NCBI GenBank assembly: GCA_024233575.1
Contig: JACKPN010000002.1
Coordinates: 124,001-188,000 of the forward strand
Length of the DNA stretch: 64,000 nucleotides
Source: Chlamydiales bacterium
Lineage (GTDB): Bacteria; Chlamydiota; Chlamydiia; Chlamydiales; Criblamydiaceae
Direction of reading: 5' to 3'
The notes beneath the pieces were generated by a model. The model ran no database searches. It had not been told where the DNA came from and saw only the letters and a program-made list of their open reading frames with translations. Below, one piece after another: positions 52,798 through 61,193 of this stretch. How positions within the stretch are numbered: position 1 is the first letter of the stretch; every line of letters starts with the position of its first letter. A program made the position numbers and the translations under genes.

Positions 52798-54351
52798 ATG
52801 GATAAGGAAGCAATCATCTTTGAATGTGTCAGGCCGATCGAAGAGCATGCGCATATTGTTATGGATTGGCGGAATGATCCGGAGACCCTTGCAATGTCCT
52901 TTCATCAAGAACCCAAGAAGAGGGAGACCTTTTTTCATGAGTTCTGCAGCAGCTATTTCTCTGTTCCCGACCTGCCGCCCCTTTTCATCCATAGCAATGG
53001 CAAGCGTGTCGCTTTTCTGAGGTTCCGCCATGCCGAACATCCTTCCGACCACAATCGCCGATGCTGCGAGATCTCCATTAACGTTTCGCCAAAAGCAAGA
53101 GGGGAGGGGATCGGACAGGAAAGCCTTAAGGCAGTGCAAAGTTGGGTTAAGAGCCAAGGTTACGACGCCATTTATGCAGAAGTGAAAAATGAAAACACCG
53201 CTTCGCATCACATCTTTAAGAAAGCCGGCTTTGTAAAAATCGACGAAATAATCAAGGTGGTTGACGAGGTAAAGGTTCCAATCACGCGCTATCTGCTTGA
53301 ACTGACAGATACGGCAATGCAAAAACAAGTCTTTATCATTGCCGAGGCAGGTTCCAACTGGCGGGTAGGCACGCCTATTCGAGATATGGCAATGGCAATG
53401 ACGTTAATCGACATCGCTGCCGATGCCGGTGCCGATGCTGTCAAATTTCAGACCTTTCGACCCGAAACTGTTTATGTTGAAAATGCTGGACAAAGCGACT
53501 ATCTCGCTGCAGCAGGACTAAAAGAAGATATTCGGCATATCTTTGCCGATCTAGCCATGCCTTACGAGATGGTGTCTAAACTGGCTGACTACTGCAAAAA
53601 GCAAAACATACAGTTTATGTCGTCAGCATTCTCCGAAGATGATTTCGCGACAGTAGATCCCTGTGTACTGGTGCATAAGATCGCTTCATACGAGATCAGC
53701 CATGTCAGGCTGATCGAACTGACAGCACGCTCCGGTAAACCACTGATCCTCTCTACAGGGGCTGCCGGAGAAGAAGATATAGCTTGGGCTGTGCAGAAGT
53801 TCACCAGTGAAGGAGGTCATGGACTGACACTCTTGCAATGCACAGCAAAATATCCAGCTTCCCTAGATTCGATGAACCTGCGCGTCATCCCTTGGCTCAA
53901 GCAGCGTTTCGGTGTCGCCGCCGGACTTTCCGACCATAGCCGGGACCCGGTACTTGCTCCTGTTGCAGCTGTCGCTCTTGGAGCTTCCGTCATTGAGAAA
54001 CATTTTACCCTTAGTAATGATCTCCCAGGTCCGGATCACGTTTTTGCTGTGACCCCTCCCGAACTAAAGCAGATGGTTGATGCCATCAGAAACACGGAGA
54101 AAATGCTTGGAACAGGTTTTAAAAAGATTCTTGATGAGGAGGGTGAGTTGCGGGCATTTGCACATCGTGGCGTGCAGGCGTTGCATAAAATAAAAAAAGG
54201 AGAGATCTTCGCCGAAGGAAAAAATATAGGCATCCTGCGACCGGGAAAACAGTCGCAAGGCGTTCATCCTCGCTTCCTGATGGAAATAGAAGGTAAAACC
54301 GCCAAGCGTGAGATCGCTGCCGGAAGCGGCATCATGATAGGTGACTGGTAA
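52798..54351 (+). CDS. GNAT-NeuB fusion: acetyltransferase plus sialic/pseudaminic acid synthase
   Basis: A 517-residue fusion. Residues 1-168 are a GNAT domain resembling PseH (VMDWRNDPETLAMSF, the acetyl-CoA loop RGEGIG at 101-106, NENTASHHIFKKAGF). From 174 on is a NeuB/PseI-type synthase TIM barrel (FIIAEAGSNW, DAVKFQTFRPETVY, LILSTGAAGEEDI, CTAKYPA, GLSDHS, VIEKHFTL) and a C-terminal SAF domain (AHRGVQALHKIKKGEIF). NeuB-type enzymes join phosphoenolpyruvate to an amino-hexose to make nine-carbon nonulosonic acids, and PseH adds the N-acetyl group to a precursor, so the fusion joins two steps of one pathway. The internal Met174 lacks a ribosome site. Confidence 0.92.
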   Translation: MDKEAIIFECVRPIEEHAHIVMDWRNDPETLAMSFHQEPKKRETFFHEFCSSYFSVPDLPPLFIHSNGKRVAFLRFRHAEHPSDHNRRCCEISINVSPKARGEGIGQESLKAVQSWVKSQGYDAIYAEVKNENTASHHIFKKAGFVKIDEIIKVVDEVKVPITRYLLELTDTAMQKQVFIIAEAGSNWRVGTPIRDMAMAMTLIDIAADAGADAVKFQTFRPETVYVENAGQSDYLAAAGLKEDIRHIFADLAMPYEMVSKLADYCKKQNIQFMSSAFSEDDFATVDPCVLVHKIASYEISHVRLIELTARSGKPLILSTGAAGEEDIAWAVQKFTSEGGHGLTLLQCTAKYPASLDSMNLRVIPWLKQRFGVAAGLSDHSRDPVLAPVAAVALGASVIEKHFTLSNDLPGPDHVFAVTPPELKQMVDAIRNTEKMLGTGFKKILDEEGELRAFAHRGVQALHKIKKGEIFAEGKNIGILRPGKQSQGVHPRFLMEIEGKTAKREIAAGSGIMIGDW

Positions 54352-54352
54352 G

Positions 54353-55027
54353 ATGATAGACACTAAGCGGCTAAAAGCTCTGTTCATCGACCTTGATGGC
54401 ACGCTCGTTGACAGCATTCCTGTTCTTTTCAGCGTCTATAAAGAGTTTCTTGCCAAGTATGACATACACGGTTCACAAAAAGAGTTTGACGAACTGTCAG
54501 GGCCCGCATTGCCGGAAATTATGGCAGTACTGAAAGAGCGATACCACCTGGATCAAGATGTCGGGGATCTTGTTGAAGAATACCAGGAGATCCTCTATAC
54601 TCATTACACCCAAAATTTACGTCTTTTTTCCGGAGCGCGCAGTTTTTTGAAACTTGCCGGCAGTCTGGGGATCAAGCTGGTGCTGGTCACCTCAGCAACG
54701 GCAAAGCTGGCAACGGCATTTTTGAATGCCGAGGGAATCAGCGGTTATTTTGATGATATCATTTCCGGTAATGATGTAGAAAAAGGAAAGCCTGATCCTG
54801 CGATCTATCATCGCGCCTTGTTTCGCACGGGTATCAATGCCGATGAAGCATTGGTGATTGAAGATTCGAAGAATGGCATCGCAGCGGCAACAGGCGCAGG
54901 AATCAGGGCTCTGTTTTTGACGCACGGCAACTCTCACGTCACCGGTATAGGAAAGTCTATGGTCTCGCAAGTAGCTGACTGGAATGAGATCGCAGAATTA
55001 TTTAAGGTATGGTATGAGCAGGTTTGA
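54353..55027 (+). CDS. HAD-superfamily phosphatase
   Basis: A 224-residue HAD hydrolase of the phosphoglycolate-phosphatase/beta-phosphoglucomutase type. Motif I is IDLDGTLVDS, motif II is LVTSATAKLA, and motif III/IV GKPDPAIY with VIEDSKNGIAAATGAG. ATG 54353, eight bases after GGTGA, starts 1 base after the NeuB stop, so it may dephosphorylate a sugar intermediate or product of the pathway. A GTG at 54341 inside the NeuB gene is an alternative start. Confidence 0.9.
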   Translation: MIDTKRLKALFIDLDGTLVDSIPVLFSVYKEFLAKYDIHGSQKEFDELSGPALPEIMAVLKERYHLDQDVGDLVEEYQEILYTHYTQNLRLFSGARSFLKLAGSLGIKLVLVTSATAKLATAFLNAEGISGYFDDIISGNDVEKGKPDPAIYHRALFRTGINADEALVIEDSKNGIAAATGAGIRALFLTHGNSHVTGIGKSMVSQVADWNEIAELFKVWYEQV

Positions 55028-55724
55028 AGCGTATCCGATTACCGCCTCGTTTTCGATTGAGGTTGTCAAGCCGAAGCGGCGTATCAGCAGCGAGATGGCT
55101 TTTTTGATCGATGAGGTGTGGAAAAAATTGTCGGCCGATAATGATGAATTATTTAATGGAAGTCTTCTAAGCTTCCAGGATTTCAACGGTTCGAAGATCA
55201 TTGCCGATTTCGCGGAATATAAGCTGTTTCTTGCACAACGCGAGGTACCGGAGCTTCGCGAATGGCTAGAAATTCGCCCTATCTCTGCGAGTAGTATCAC
55301 GATGGCTGCCGACAGCTATCTGGTCGGCCAACGTTCAGCTCGAGTTACTACAGACCCGCTTGCCTACGAGCTTGCCCCTTCAGGAACAATTGACGATGAA
55401 GCTGACGACCGCGGTAAAATTAATCTACAGATGCCTTTTGTAAAAGAATTGATAGAGGAAACGGCGATCCCGCAAGAAATGATAAAAAGCGTCAAACCGT
55501 TCCTCCTTGTTTTTGACAAAATGACCCTGTCTTGGGAGTTATGCGCAGAGATTATCGCTGATGACGGCGTCATAAAAAATTTTGAATACCCTGTTAAGGA
55601 ATATAAAGACCTGCTTTGGGTGCCAAGAAAAAATATGCCCATTTTCCGCGCTGGGCGCGAAGATGAGTTTGTGCCGTTATCGCTCTTTCTGTTAGACTAT
55701 GTCAACACACATGTAACGCTATGA
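55014..55724 (+). CDS. Conserved hypothetical, Nudix-like
   Basis: A 236-residue protein of uncertain family. The middle part reads SASSITMAADSYLVGQRSA, LAYELAPSGTIDDE and LQMPFVKELIEETAIPQEM, which follows the course of a Nudix domain (GxxxxxEx7REUxEE, here with ELIEET as the core). The leading Gly of the box and one Glu are altered, so catalysis is uncertain. ATG 55014 overlaps the phosphatase by 14 bases, and its stop overlaps holA as ATGA. Confidence 0.6.
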   Translation: MSRFEAYPITASFSIEVVKPKRRISSEMAFLIDEVWKKLSADNDELFNGSLLSFQDFNGSKIIADFAEYKLFLAQREVPELREWLEIRPISASSITMAADSYLVGQRSARVTTDPLAYELAPSGTIDDEADDRGKINLQMPFVKELIEETAIPQEMIKSVKPFLLVFDKMTLSWELCAEIIADDGVIKNFEYPVKEYKDLLWVPRKNMPIFRAGREDEFVPLSLFLLDYVNTHVTL

Positions 55725-56749
55725 AATATTCCAATCTCCGCGCTTTTGAAAAACATCTTGAAGGAGCTGCTCAGCATCACTTTTCTCCGGTATACCTCAT
55801 AGCTTGCAGTGACAGCTATCAACGTGAGGAGGCTGTCGACATTCTTAACAAGCGTCTACTCTGCAATATCAGTGACCGTTCTTTAGCGTTGAAAACATTC
55901 TCTGCCGACTCCGTATCTTTCGCATCACTCTTCGATGAGCTCGACACGATGGGCTTTTTAGTTGAAAAACGCATTGTTCTTGTCAATCAAGCTGATAAAG
56001 CCGGGAAACAGGTGGCTGACGGTCTGCTAAACTATATCGAACGCCCCAATAAGGGGACATATCTTGTCCTAGTGTGCAACAGCATCAAAAAAAATACGAA
56101 GCTCTACAAAAGTGCCGGAAAAGCCGGCGTTATTCTCGATATTCCTGAAGAAAAGCCGTGGCAGAAAGAGAAAACAATGGTCTCATGGATCATTGAGCAT
56201 GTAGGTAAAGAGGGTAAACGTATCGATCCTCATGCTGCACAGCATCTCATCCATCAATTGGGTACAGACCAAGCGCTTCTTAACAACGAGATCCTTAAGC
56301 TTGTCTGCTATGTTGGCGATCGCCCGATGATCAACATGGACGACGTTTGTGCTGTCAGTACCAGTATCAATATTGAGGATGGCTGGAAGCTCGGCGAAGC
56401 GGTCTTTAAGCGCGATGTGAAAGGGGCGCTTCGTATCAGCAAGGCGCTGATTGATGATGGGGTTGCCTTGCTGGTACTTTTGAGGCAGCTGCGCAGTCAG
56501 TTTCAAACGGACTTCGAGGTCTGTTGCATTTTAAAGAATGGTGGTAACGCCAACGACGTCGCTAAGGAATTTCCCTACATGAAAGGATTCATTCTCGAGC
56601 GTCATGTCACTATGGCGCGTCATTATGGAATGGAATCCTTTAAGAAGGGTATCCTCGCAATAGACGATACGGAATTACAAGCAAAAAACAGTGTCATGGA
56701 CGATTCCTTTCTCGCTGAAAGATTGATCGTCAAAATAACAACGGAATAA
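55721..56749 (+). CDS. holA: DNA polymerase III delta subunit
   Basis: A 342-residue clamp-loader delta subunit. It follows the HolA pattern: YLIACSDSYQREEAVDILNK, LVEKRIVLVNQADKAG, LVLVCNSIKKNTKLYKS, and the C-terminal collar region with ALLVLLRQLRSQFQTDFE. The likely C. trachomatis counterpart is CT047. ATG 55721 overlaps the upstream stop (ATGA) and its stop touches the next ATG. Confidence 0.9.
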   Translation: MKYSNLRAFEKHLEGAAQHHFSPVYLIACSDSYQREEAVDILNKRLLCNISDRSLALKTFSADSVSFASLFDELDTMGFLVEKRIVLVNQADKAGKQVADGLLNYIERPNKGTYLVLVCNSIKKNTKLYKSAGKAGVILDIPEEKPWQKEKTMVSWIIEHVGKEGKRIDPHAAQHLIHQLGTDQALLNNEILKLVCYVGDRPMINMDDVCAVSTSINIEDGWKLGEAVFKRDVKGALRISKALIDDGVALLVLLRQLRSQFQTDFEVCCILKNGGNANDVAKEFPYMKGFILERHVTMARHYGMESFKKGILAIDDTELQAKNSVMDDSFLAERLIVKITTE

Positions 56750-57474
56750 TGATGAGCAAGGCAGCTTTACTTTTGTTTCCCAATGTTTTGGGAGATGTTA
56801 AACATCATGAAATATTTTTACCGCAAAGCGTCGATAAAGCCGTAGCTACAATCGATGGCCTGATCGCTGAAAGCGAAAATGCGGGCAGACGCTTTCTTGG
56901 TCGGTTCGAAACAAAAAAGCCTGCGCGTGAGATACCCATTGCTCTTTATAATGAGCACTCCAAAGACGACGACCTCGATTTCCTATTAGAGCCGATACGC
57001 AATGGGGAGCGCTGGGGTCTTGTTTCCGATGGAGGCATGCCTTGTGTTGCCGATCCCGGGTCAAAGCTTGTTTTTCGCGCCCAGAAATTAGGAATCGCTG
57101 TTCAGGCGTTCGTCGGTCCTTCTTCCATCTTTTTAGGGCTTATGCTTTCCGGTCTTCCCGGGCAGCGATTTGCATTCCATGGATATATCAGCAAAGAGAA
57201 CGAGCAAAAGCGGCAGCAGATAACTCAATGGGAGAAGCGTGCTAAAACAGAAAGGGCGACGCAGATTTTTATTGAAGCGCCTTATCGTAATAAAGCGACA
57301 TTGGAAGCGCTTCTGGAGACCCTGTCTGACAACATGTTATTATGCCTTGCTTGGGATCTCACCCTGCCGACGCAGCGTGTGCTCACTCAAACCGTCGAGC
57401 AATGGAAGAAGAGTCCATTGCCTAATATCGAAAAAAAACCGACCCTATTTTTATTTAACAGTTTAAGGAGTTAA
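56749..57474 (+). CDS. Tetrapyrrole-methylase/RsmI-like SAM methyltransferase
   Basis: A 241-residue protein of the tetrapyrrole (corrin/porphyrin) methylase fold, as in RsmI, which methylates 16S rRNA C1402. VSDGGMPCVADPGSKLV, FVGPSSIFLGLMLSGLPGQ and FIEAPYRNKATLEALLE are the family motifs. The N-terminus is unusual for RsmI, as in Chlamydia CT048, which occupies the same position after CT047. The ATG overlaps the holA stop by one base; a second ATG follows directly. Confidence 0.9.
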   Translation: MMSKAALLLFPNVLGDVKHHEIFLPQSVDKAVATIDGLIAESENAGRRFLGRFETKKPAREIPIALYNEHSKDDDLDFLLEPIRNGERWGLVSDGGMPCVADPGSKLVFRAQKLGIAVQAFVGPSSIFLGLMLSGLPGQRFAFHGYISKENEQKRQQITQWEKRAKTERATQIFIEAPYRNKATLEALLETLSDNMLLCLAWDLTLPTQRVLTQTVEQWKKSPLPNIEKKPTLFLFNSLRS

Positions 57475-57785
57475 ACGAGCAAACCCTTATAAATTATTTT
57501 GATAATAGTTGGTATGAGAAAATTCAGGAGTCAGGAGCCGTTGAGCAGTATATCGAAGAGGTTGGCACTTTTCAAACACCGCAAATCTTAGTTAAGATCG
57601 CCGCTGTTACCGCCGCGTTGACCTCTGTTAGCGGTGCATGGGCTTATTGAACAGGCGAATATATACCGGTAGTCATGGTTCCGACCATCGGTATTGCTGC
57701 CTTGGTGATTGTAAAGCAGCAAGTCGATGCCCATAAAGATCGAATTCAAGAAATTTATCGCGAGATGGTTACGTTGCCTCAATAA
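57475..57785 (+). pseudogene. Decayed small membrane-protein gene
   Basis: A single frame translates as LINYFDNSWYEKIQESG, QILVKIAAVTAALTSV and GAWAY, then TGA (57648-57650), then TGEYIPVVMVPTIGIAALV to a final MVTLPQ and TAA 57785. Two membrane-like helices flank the TGA, which could be a mutated TGG. AAGGAG (57464-57469) sits at a normal distance upstream, but no start codon follows in this frame, so the start may be lost too. The 3' end overlaps hemW. Unrecognised family. Confidence 0.55.
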
Positions 57786-58911
57786 TCTCCGCGGCAACGG
57801 TATCGTAGAAAAGGACCCCTTTTTTTGATAGAGCTAGCTGGCTATCGTTTTTTTCTAACAACCCCAGCTCTGTTAATTTTTTAATGTTGCCAAGAGTAGT
57901 TTCATTCACGGCACCATATTCTTCTTGAAACTTTTCAAGACATATTCCGCTTCGCAGACGTAAATAGATGGCAAGTAGTTCGCATTTCTGCGCTTCTTCT
58001 TGAAGCTGCTCAACAAAATCGACAGGGAAAGTATCCTCTTTGAGCGCGCTGGAATATTTGTTCAGATTTCCGACATTTTGAAAGCGTCCTCCTTCCCAGT
58101 AGCTGAAAGCAGAAGGGCCAAGTCCAATAAAGGGGCGTGCTGTCCAATATCCTATGTTGTGTTGCGAGATCTGCCCATCTCTGGCAAAGGCTGAAATCTC
58201 ATACTGCCATAGACCGCTTTCTTCAAGGAGGTCGATTGCCATTTCATACATCTTTAAGCTGACATCTTCATCAGGAAGTTGTGCTGTGATGTCTTTTCGG
58301 TATTTATAAAACACCGTTTGAGGTTCGATTGTTAGATTGTACAGCGATAGATGAGTAATCGGCAGCAGGGCAGCTTGCGACAAGGTGCGATGCCATGATG
58401 TGATGCTCTGCGAAGGTAGCTCGTACATCAGATCTATCGAGATGTTTGTAATACCTGCTTGATAGGTATTGTTAACAGCATTTATGGCAGTCTGCGCATC
58501 ATGGGTGCGGCCTAGACGAAGAAGAAGGCGGTCATCAAAGCTTTGGACGCCGATGCTCACTCTATTGATGCCTACATTGCGGTAGGCTTCCATCTGCTCG
58601 CGAGTGATATTTTCCGGGTTTGCTTCAAGGGTGATCTCAATCCCTTCAAGAGGGAACTTTTCAGCGATCCATGAGATGATCTTTCCGATTTTCTCAGGTC
58701 CTAACAGTGATGGTGTCCCGCCGCCAAAGTAGACGGTAGTAAGCCTTTTTCCCGTAATCAAGGGTAGGCGTTTCCGCCACTCGATGGCCAGCCCTTCCAT
58801 ATACGTATCTTGGTGACGTTCCTGGTTGGGTACGACATAGAAGTGGCAGTAATCACATTTACGAGAGCAAAAAGGAACGTGAAAATAAAGACTGAAGTCT
58901 GTCATCACCAA
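57769..58911 (-). CDS. hemW: HemW/HemN-like radical SAM protein
   Basis: A 380-residue radical SAM protein. The CxxxCxxC cluster motif is FCSRKCDYCHFY (Cys16-Cys23 region), followed by TVYFGGGTPSLL, NRVSIGVQSFDDRLLLRLGR and ISIDLMYELPSQS. The size and C-terminal domain fit HemW (heme chaperone) rather than a true coproporphyrinogen dehydrogenase. It occupies the place of CT052 (annotated hemN) in Chlamydia. It overlaps the acidic-protein gene by 7 bases. Confidence 0.93.
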   Translation of the reverse strand: MVMTDFSLYFHVPFCSRKCDYCHFYVVPNQERHQDTYMEGLAIEWRKRLPLITGKRLTTVYFGGGTPSLLGPEKIGKIISWIAEKFPLEGIEITLEANPENITREQMEAYRNVGINRVSIGVQSFDDRLLLRLGRTHDAQTAINAVNNTYQAGITNISIDLMYELPSQSITSWHRTLSQAALLPITHLSLYNLTIEPQTVFYKYRKDITAQLPDEDVSLKMYEMAIDLLEESGLWQYEISAFARDGQISQHNIGYWTARPFIGLGPSAFSYWEGGRFQNVGNLNKYSSALKEDTFPVDFVEQLQEEAQKCELLAIYLRLRSGICLEKFQEEYGAVNETTLGNIKKLTELGLLEKNDSQLALSKKGVLFYDTVAAEIIEAT

Positions 58912-59375
58912 TCGTCGGCATCAGGATCGACAATTCCTCCTCTGCGCCAGCGATTTTTATCACTGAAATAAGATTCCTCATCTTCATCAGTTACCGTCGC
59001 TTCATCGGCTTCAGATTCGTCGTCATTGTCAGAGGAAGTGCTTGATCCTTCCGATTCTGTCGACTCCGATTCGATATCAAATTGAGTCTCATGCACAGAA
59101 TTATCGCCAATATCGATGTCGGGAATGGTAGGTAGTTCGGTAAAGGCGGTGCGAGCTTGCTGCCGCTTGGGAGCGATGTACTCGTCCATATCGCCGCTTT
59201 CTTTCAGGAATTGAAGGCGTTCTTTCTCTTCTTCGATTTTTGAGCGCAGTTCAATAATTTCTTCTTTGTGCTTTTCAATATCTTTTTTGGGGACTAAACC
59301 GAGCTTAAGCCATTGCTCCAGGTCTGTCAGCTCTTGTTCTAATTTTTTTAATCTCTCGCTTTTGACGTGTCTCAT
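58905..59375 (-). CDS. Conserved chlamydial acidic protein (CT053-like position)
   Basis: A 156-residue protein with an N-terminal basic coiled-coil helix (KSERLKKLEQELTDLEQWLK and EIIELRSKIEEEKERLQFLK) and a long Ser/Glu/Asp-rich acidic tail ending in a Trp/Arg-containing NRWRRGGIVDPDADDW. The function is unknown. It lies upstream of hemW with a 7-base overlap, as CT053 does next to CT052. Confidence 0.75.
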   Translation of the reverse strand: MRHVKSERLKKLEQELTDLEQWLKLGLVPKKDIEKHKEEIIELRSKIEEEKERLQFLKESGDMDEYIAPKRQQARTAFTELPTIPDIDIGDNSVHETQFDIESESTESEGSSTSSDNDDESEADEATVTDEDEESYFSDKNRWRRGGIVDPDADDW

Positions 59376-59557
59376 AAGGTTACCGATTTTTTACCTCAAT
59401 TATCTGGCCTGCTACCATGCCAACTATTCCTAAAACAACAAATGGGGGCAGCCTGCATAGTCAGAACCTCCCCCCAAGTAATACTTTAATGAAAAGAACC
59501 TCTTTTTACAAGAAAAATATCGAGCAAACACACAGGTTACATCATTGACCGATTGAT

Positions 59558-61027
59558 TTAAAGTGATTTGTTATCAATGTGTTGTGCTTTTTCTGCTCCG
59601 ATTGCGGTGCAGAGAAATACACCTTCGCCCATTAGGTATGCAATGTACCAAGAAGTTCCTCCGCTGCCAAAGCCATAGCTGTGTAGTCCAGTGCCTAAGA
59701 TGTAATTGACGCCGTACCAGGTGAAGCTGATCGCCATCAGCCCGGCAATAGATCCCAAAGCAAGACCGTACCCGTGAATTTTTCCAAATCGATAGCAGTG
59801 GATGCCGACGAGATAAGTACAGATGGAGATGAATGCCCACGCTTCTTTGGGGTCCCAGTCCCAGAACCGTCCCCAGCTTTCCGCAGCCCAAACACCGCCG
59901 AGGATCGTTCCACAGATCAACAGCGCCGTACCAATATATAACGTAGTCAGAATAAGGGATTCCAGATTAGGTTGGTCCTTCCTTGTTAACAGATATCTGA
60001 CCAGATACACATGTCCGAGAGCGCCGCTGAGGATGAAGGTGCCGTAGCTGCTGACAACCATCAAAACGTGGATCGTCAGCCAAAATTGGGAGTCCAGAAC
60101 CGCTTGAACGTTCTCCATTCCTTGGTCAATACCTGTTGCTAACAGCACTGCTGATAATACAAGAGGGATTATAGAGCCAACCCCCAAAATGGTCAGCGAA
60201 GGTCTTCGCCAATAGATGGTAAGGCAAAGTAATACTGCCGCCCATGGAACAAAAAGCACGCTCTCGTACATGTTGGATACAGGAGGACGTTGCAGAACGT
60301 AACAGCGAAGCATGAGGATGAAGGAATGAACTAGAAAAGAGATGATCAGTAGAATGAATGTTATTGTTCTGCGTTTGAGGAAAAGAGAAACAAAGACCAT
60401 CGAATAAAAAGAGGCTAAAATCAATGTCCAGGGATAGCGGTAGTAAATACTTTCAGCGTAGAGCTGCAATAGCGAAGGGTAAAAAAGCGTTTTATTGGCG
60501 GAATGTAAATATGGGGTTCCTGAAATCGAGACATACGCATCAAGCAGGGCATGGGTCAATAACGTAATATCGCCAGAATGCCGCGCCTCAGCGTATGCAG
60601 ATCTAATGCTCTCAAATTGAGCGTCAGTATAAGGTGTGAAGTTTCGTATTGGCGACCACTTCCCTGTTTTAGGATTGTAAGTTTGTAGCATTAGCGCTCT
60701 CAAATCATACCACTCACCCGGACTAAGCTTTCCGGGTAAGGCTTTCATTGTATCCCCCGCAGAGGATAGTCGTGATCGCAAAGGGAAGCGGGCGTCTAGG
60801 ATTTGCCTGACCTCTTTTGGTGTGCGTCCTTCGGCGGCCAGTAATATTCCCGCATCAACATATGGATCGGTAAACTGTTCATCGATAAGCACATCAAGCT
60901 GTTTGTCCTGAAGCTGAAGGTACGCTTCAAGGGGACGATAGCGTCCCATGTAGGATACCGGAAAAGCATCGCTATATAAGGGGAGTAGAGTCAGAAGAAA
61001 AACAAAAAATCGCAGCATAATCATCAT
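59558..61027 (-). CDS. ccsA: System II cytochrome c biogenesis protein CcsA/ResC
   Basis: A 489-residue heme handling protein. A signal/anchor and a periplasmic N-terminal region of about 200 residues precede a membrane region with the tryptophan-rich WGRFWDWDPKEAWAF heme-binding motif (about 390) and flanking conserved His residues (LTIHVLMVVSSYGTF; GIHCYRFGKIHGYG). CcsA works with ResB in heme delivery to apocytochrome c. Here resB lies about 2.8 kb away on the same strand, with two opposite-strand genes between them. Confidence 0.93.
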   Translation of the reverse strand: MMIMLRFFVFLLTLLPLYSDAFPVSYMGRYRPLEAYLQLQDKQLDVLIDEQFTDPYVDAGILLAAEGRTPKEVRQILDARFPLRSRLSSAGDTMKALPGKLSPGEWYDLRALMLQTYNPKTGKWSPIRNFTPYTDAQFESIRSAYAEARHSGDITLLTHALLDAYVSISGTPYLHSANKTLFYPSLLQLYAESIYYRYPWTLILASFYSMVFVSLFLKRRTITFILLIISFLVHSFILMLRCYVLQRPPVSNMYESVLFVPWAAVLLCLTIYWRRPSLTILGVGSIIPLVLSAVLLATGIDQGMENVQAVLDSQFWLTIHVLMVVSSYGTFILSGALGHVYLVRYLLTRKDQPNLESLILTTLYIGTALLICGTILGGVWAAESWGRFWDWDPKEAWAFISICTYLVGIHCYRFGKIHGYGLALGSIAGLMAISFTWYGVNYILGTGLHSYGFGSGGTSWYIAYLMGEGVFLCTAIGAEKAQHIDNKSL

Positions 61028-61193
61028 CTTTTTTCAGAAAAAATAACGTGGATGCTGTTATGTGCATAGAAAAAAAATCTCCCTTCATTCTTATGGTGTT
61101 AGATATAGTGGGGCTGTCATTTATTTTTTTATTCTTAACCCTTTTTTTTCAATGTGTTAGAACAAATAATGAAAGCTGTTAAGTGAGGTTGAC

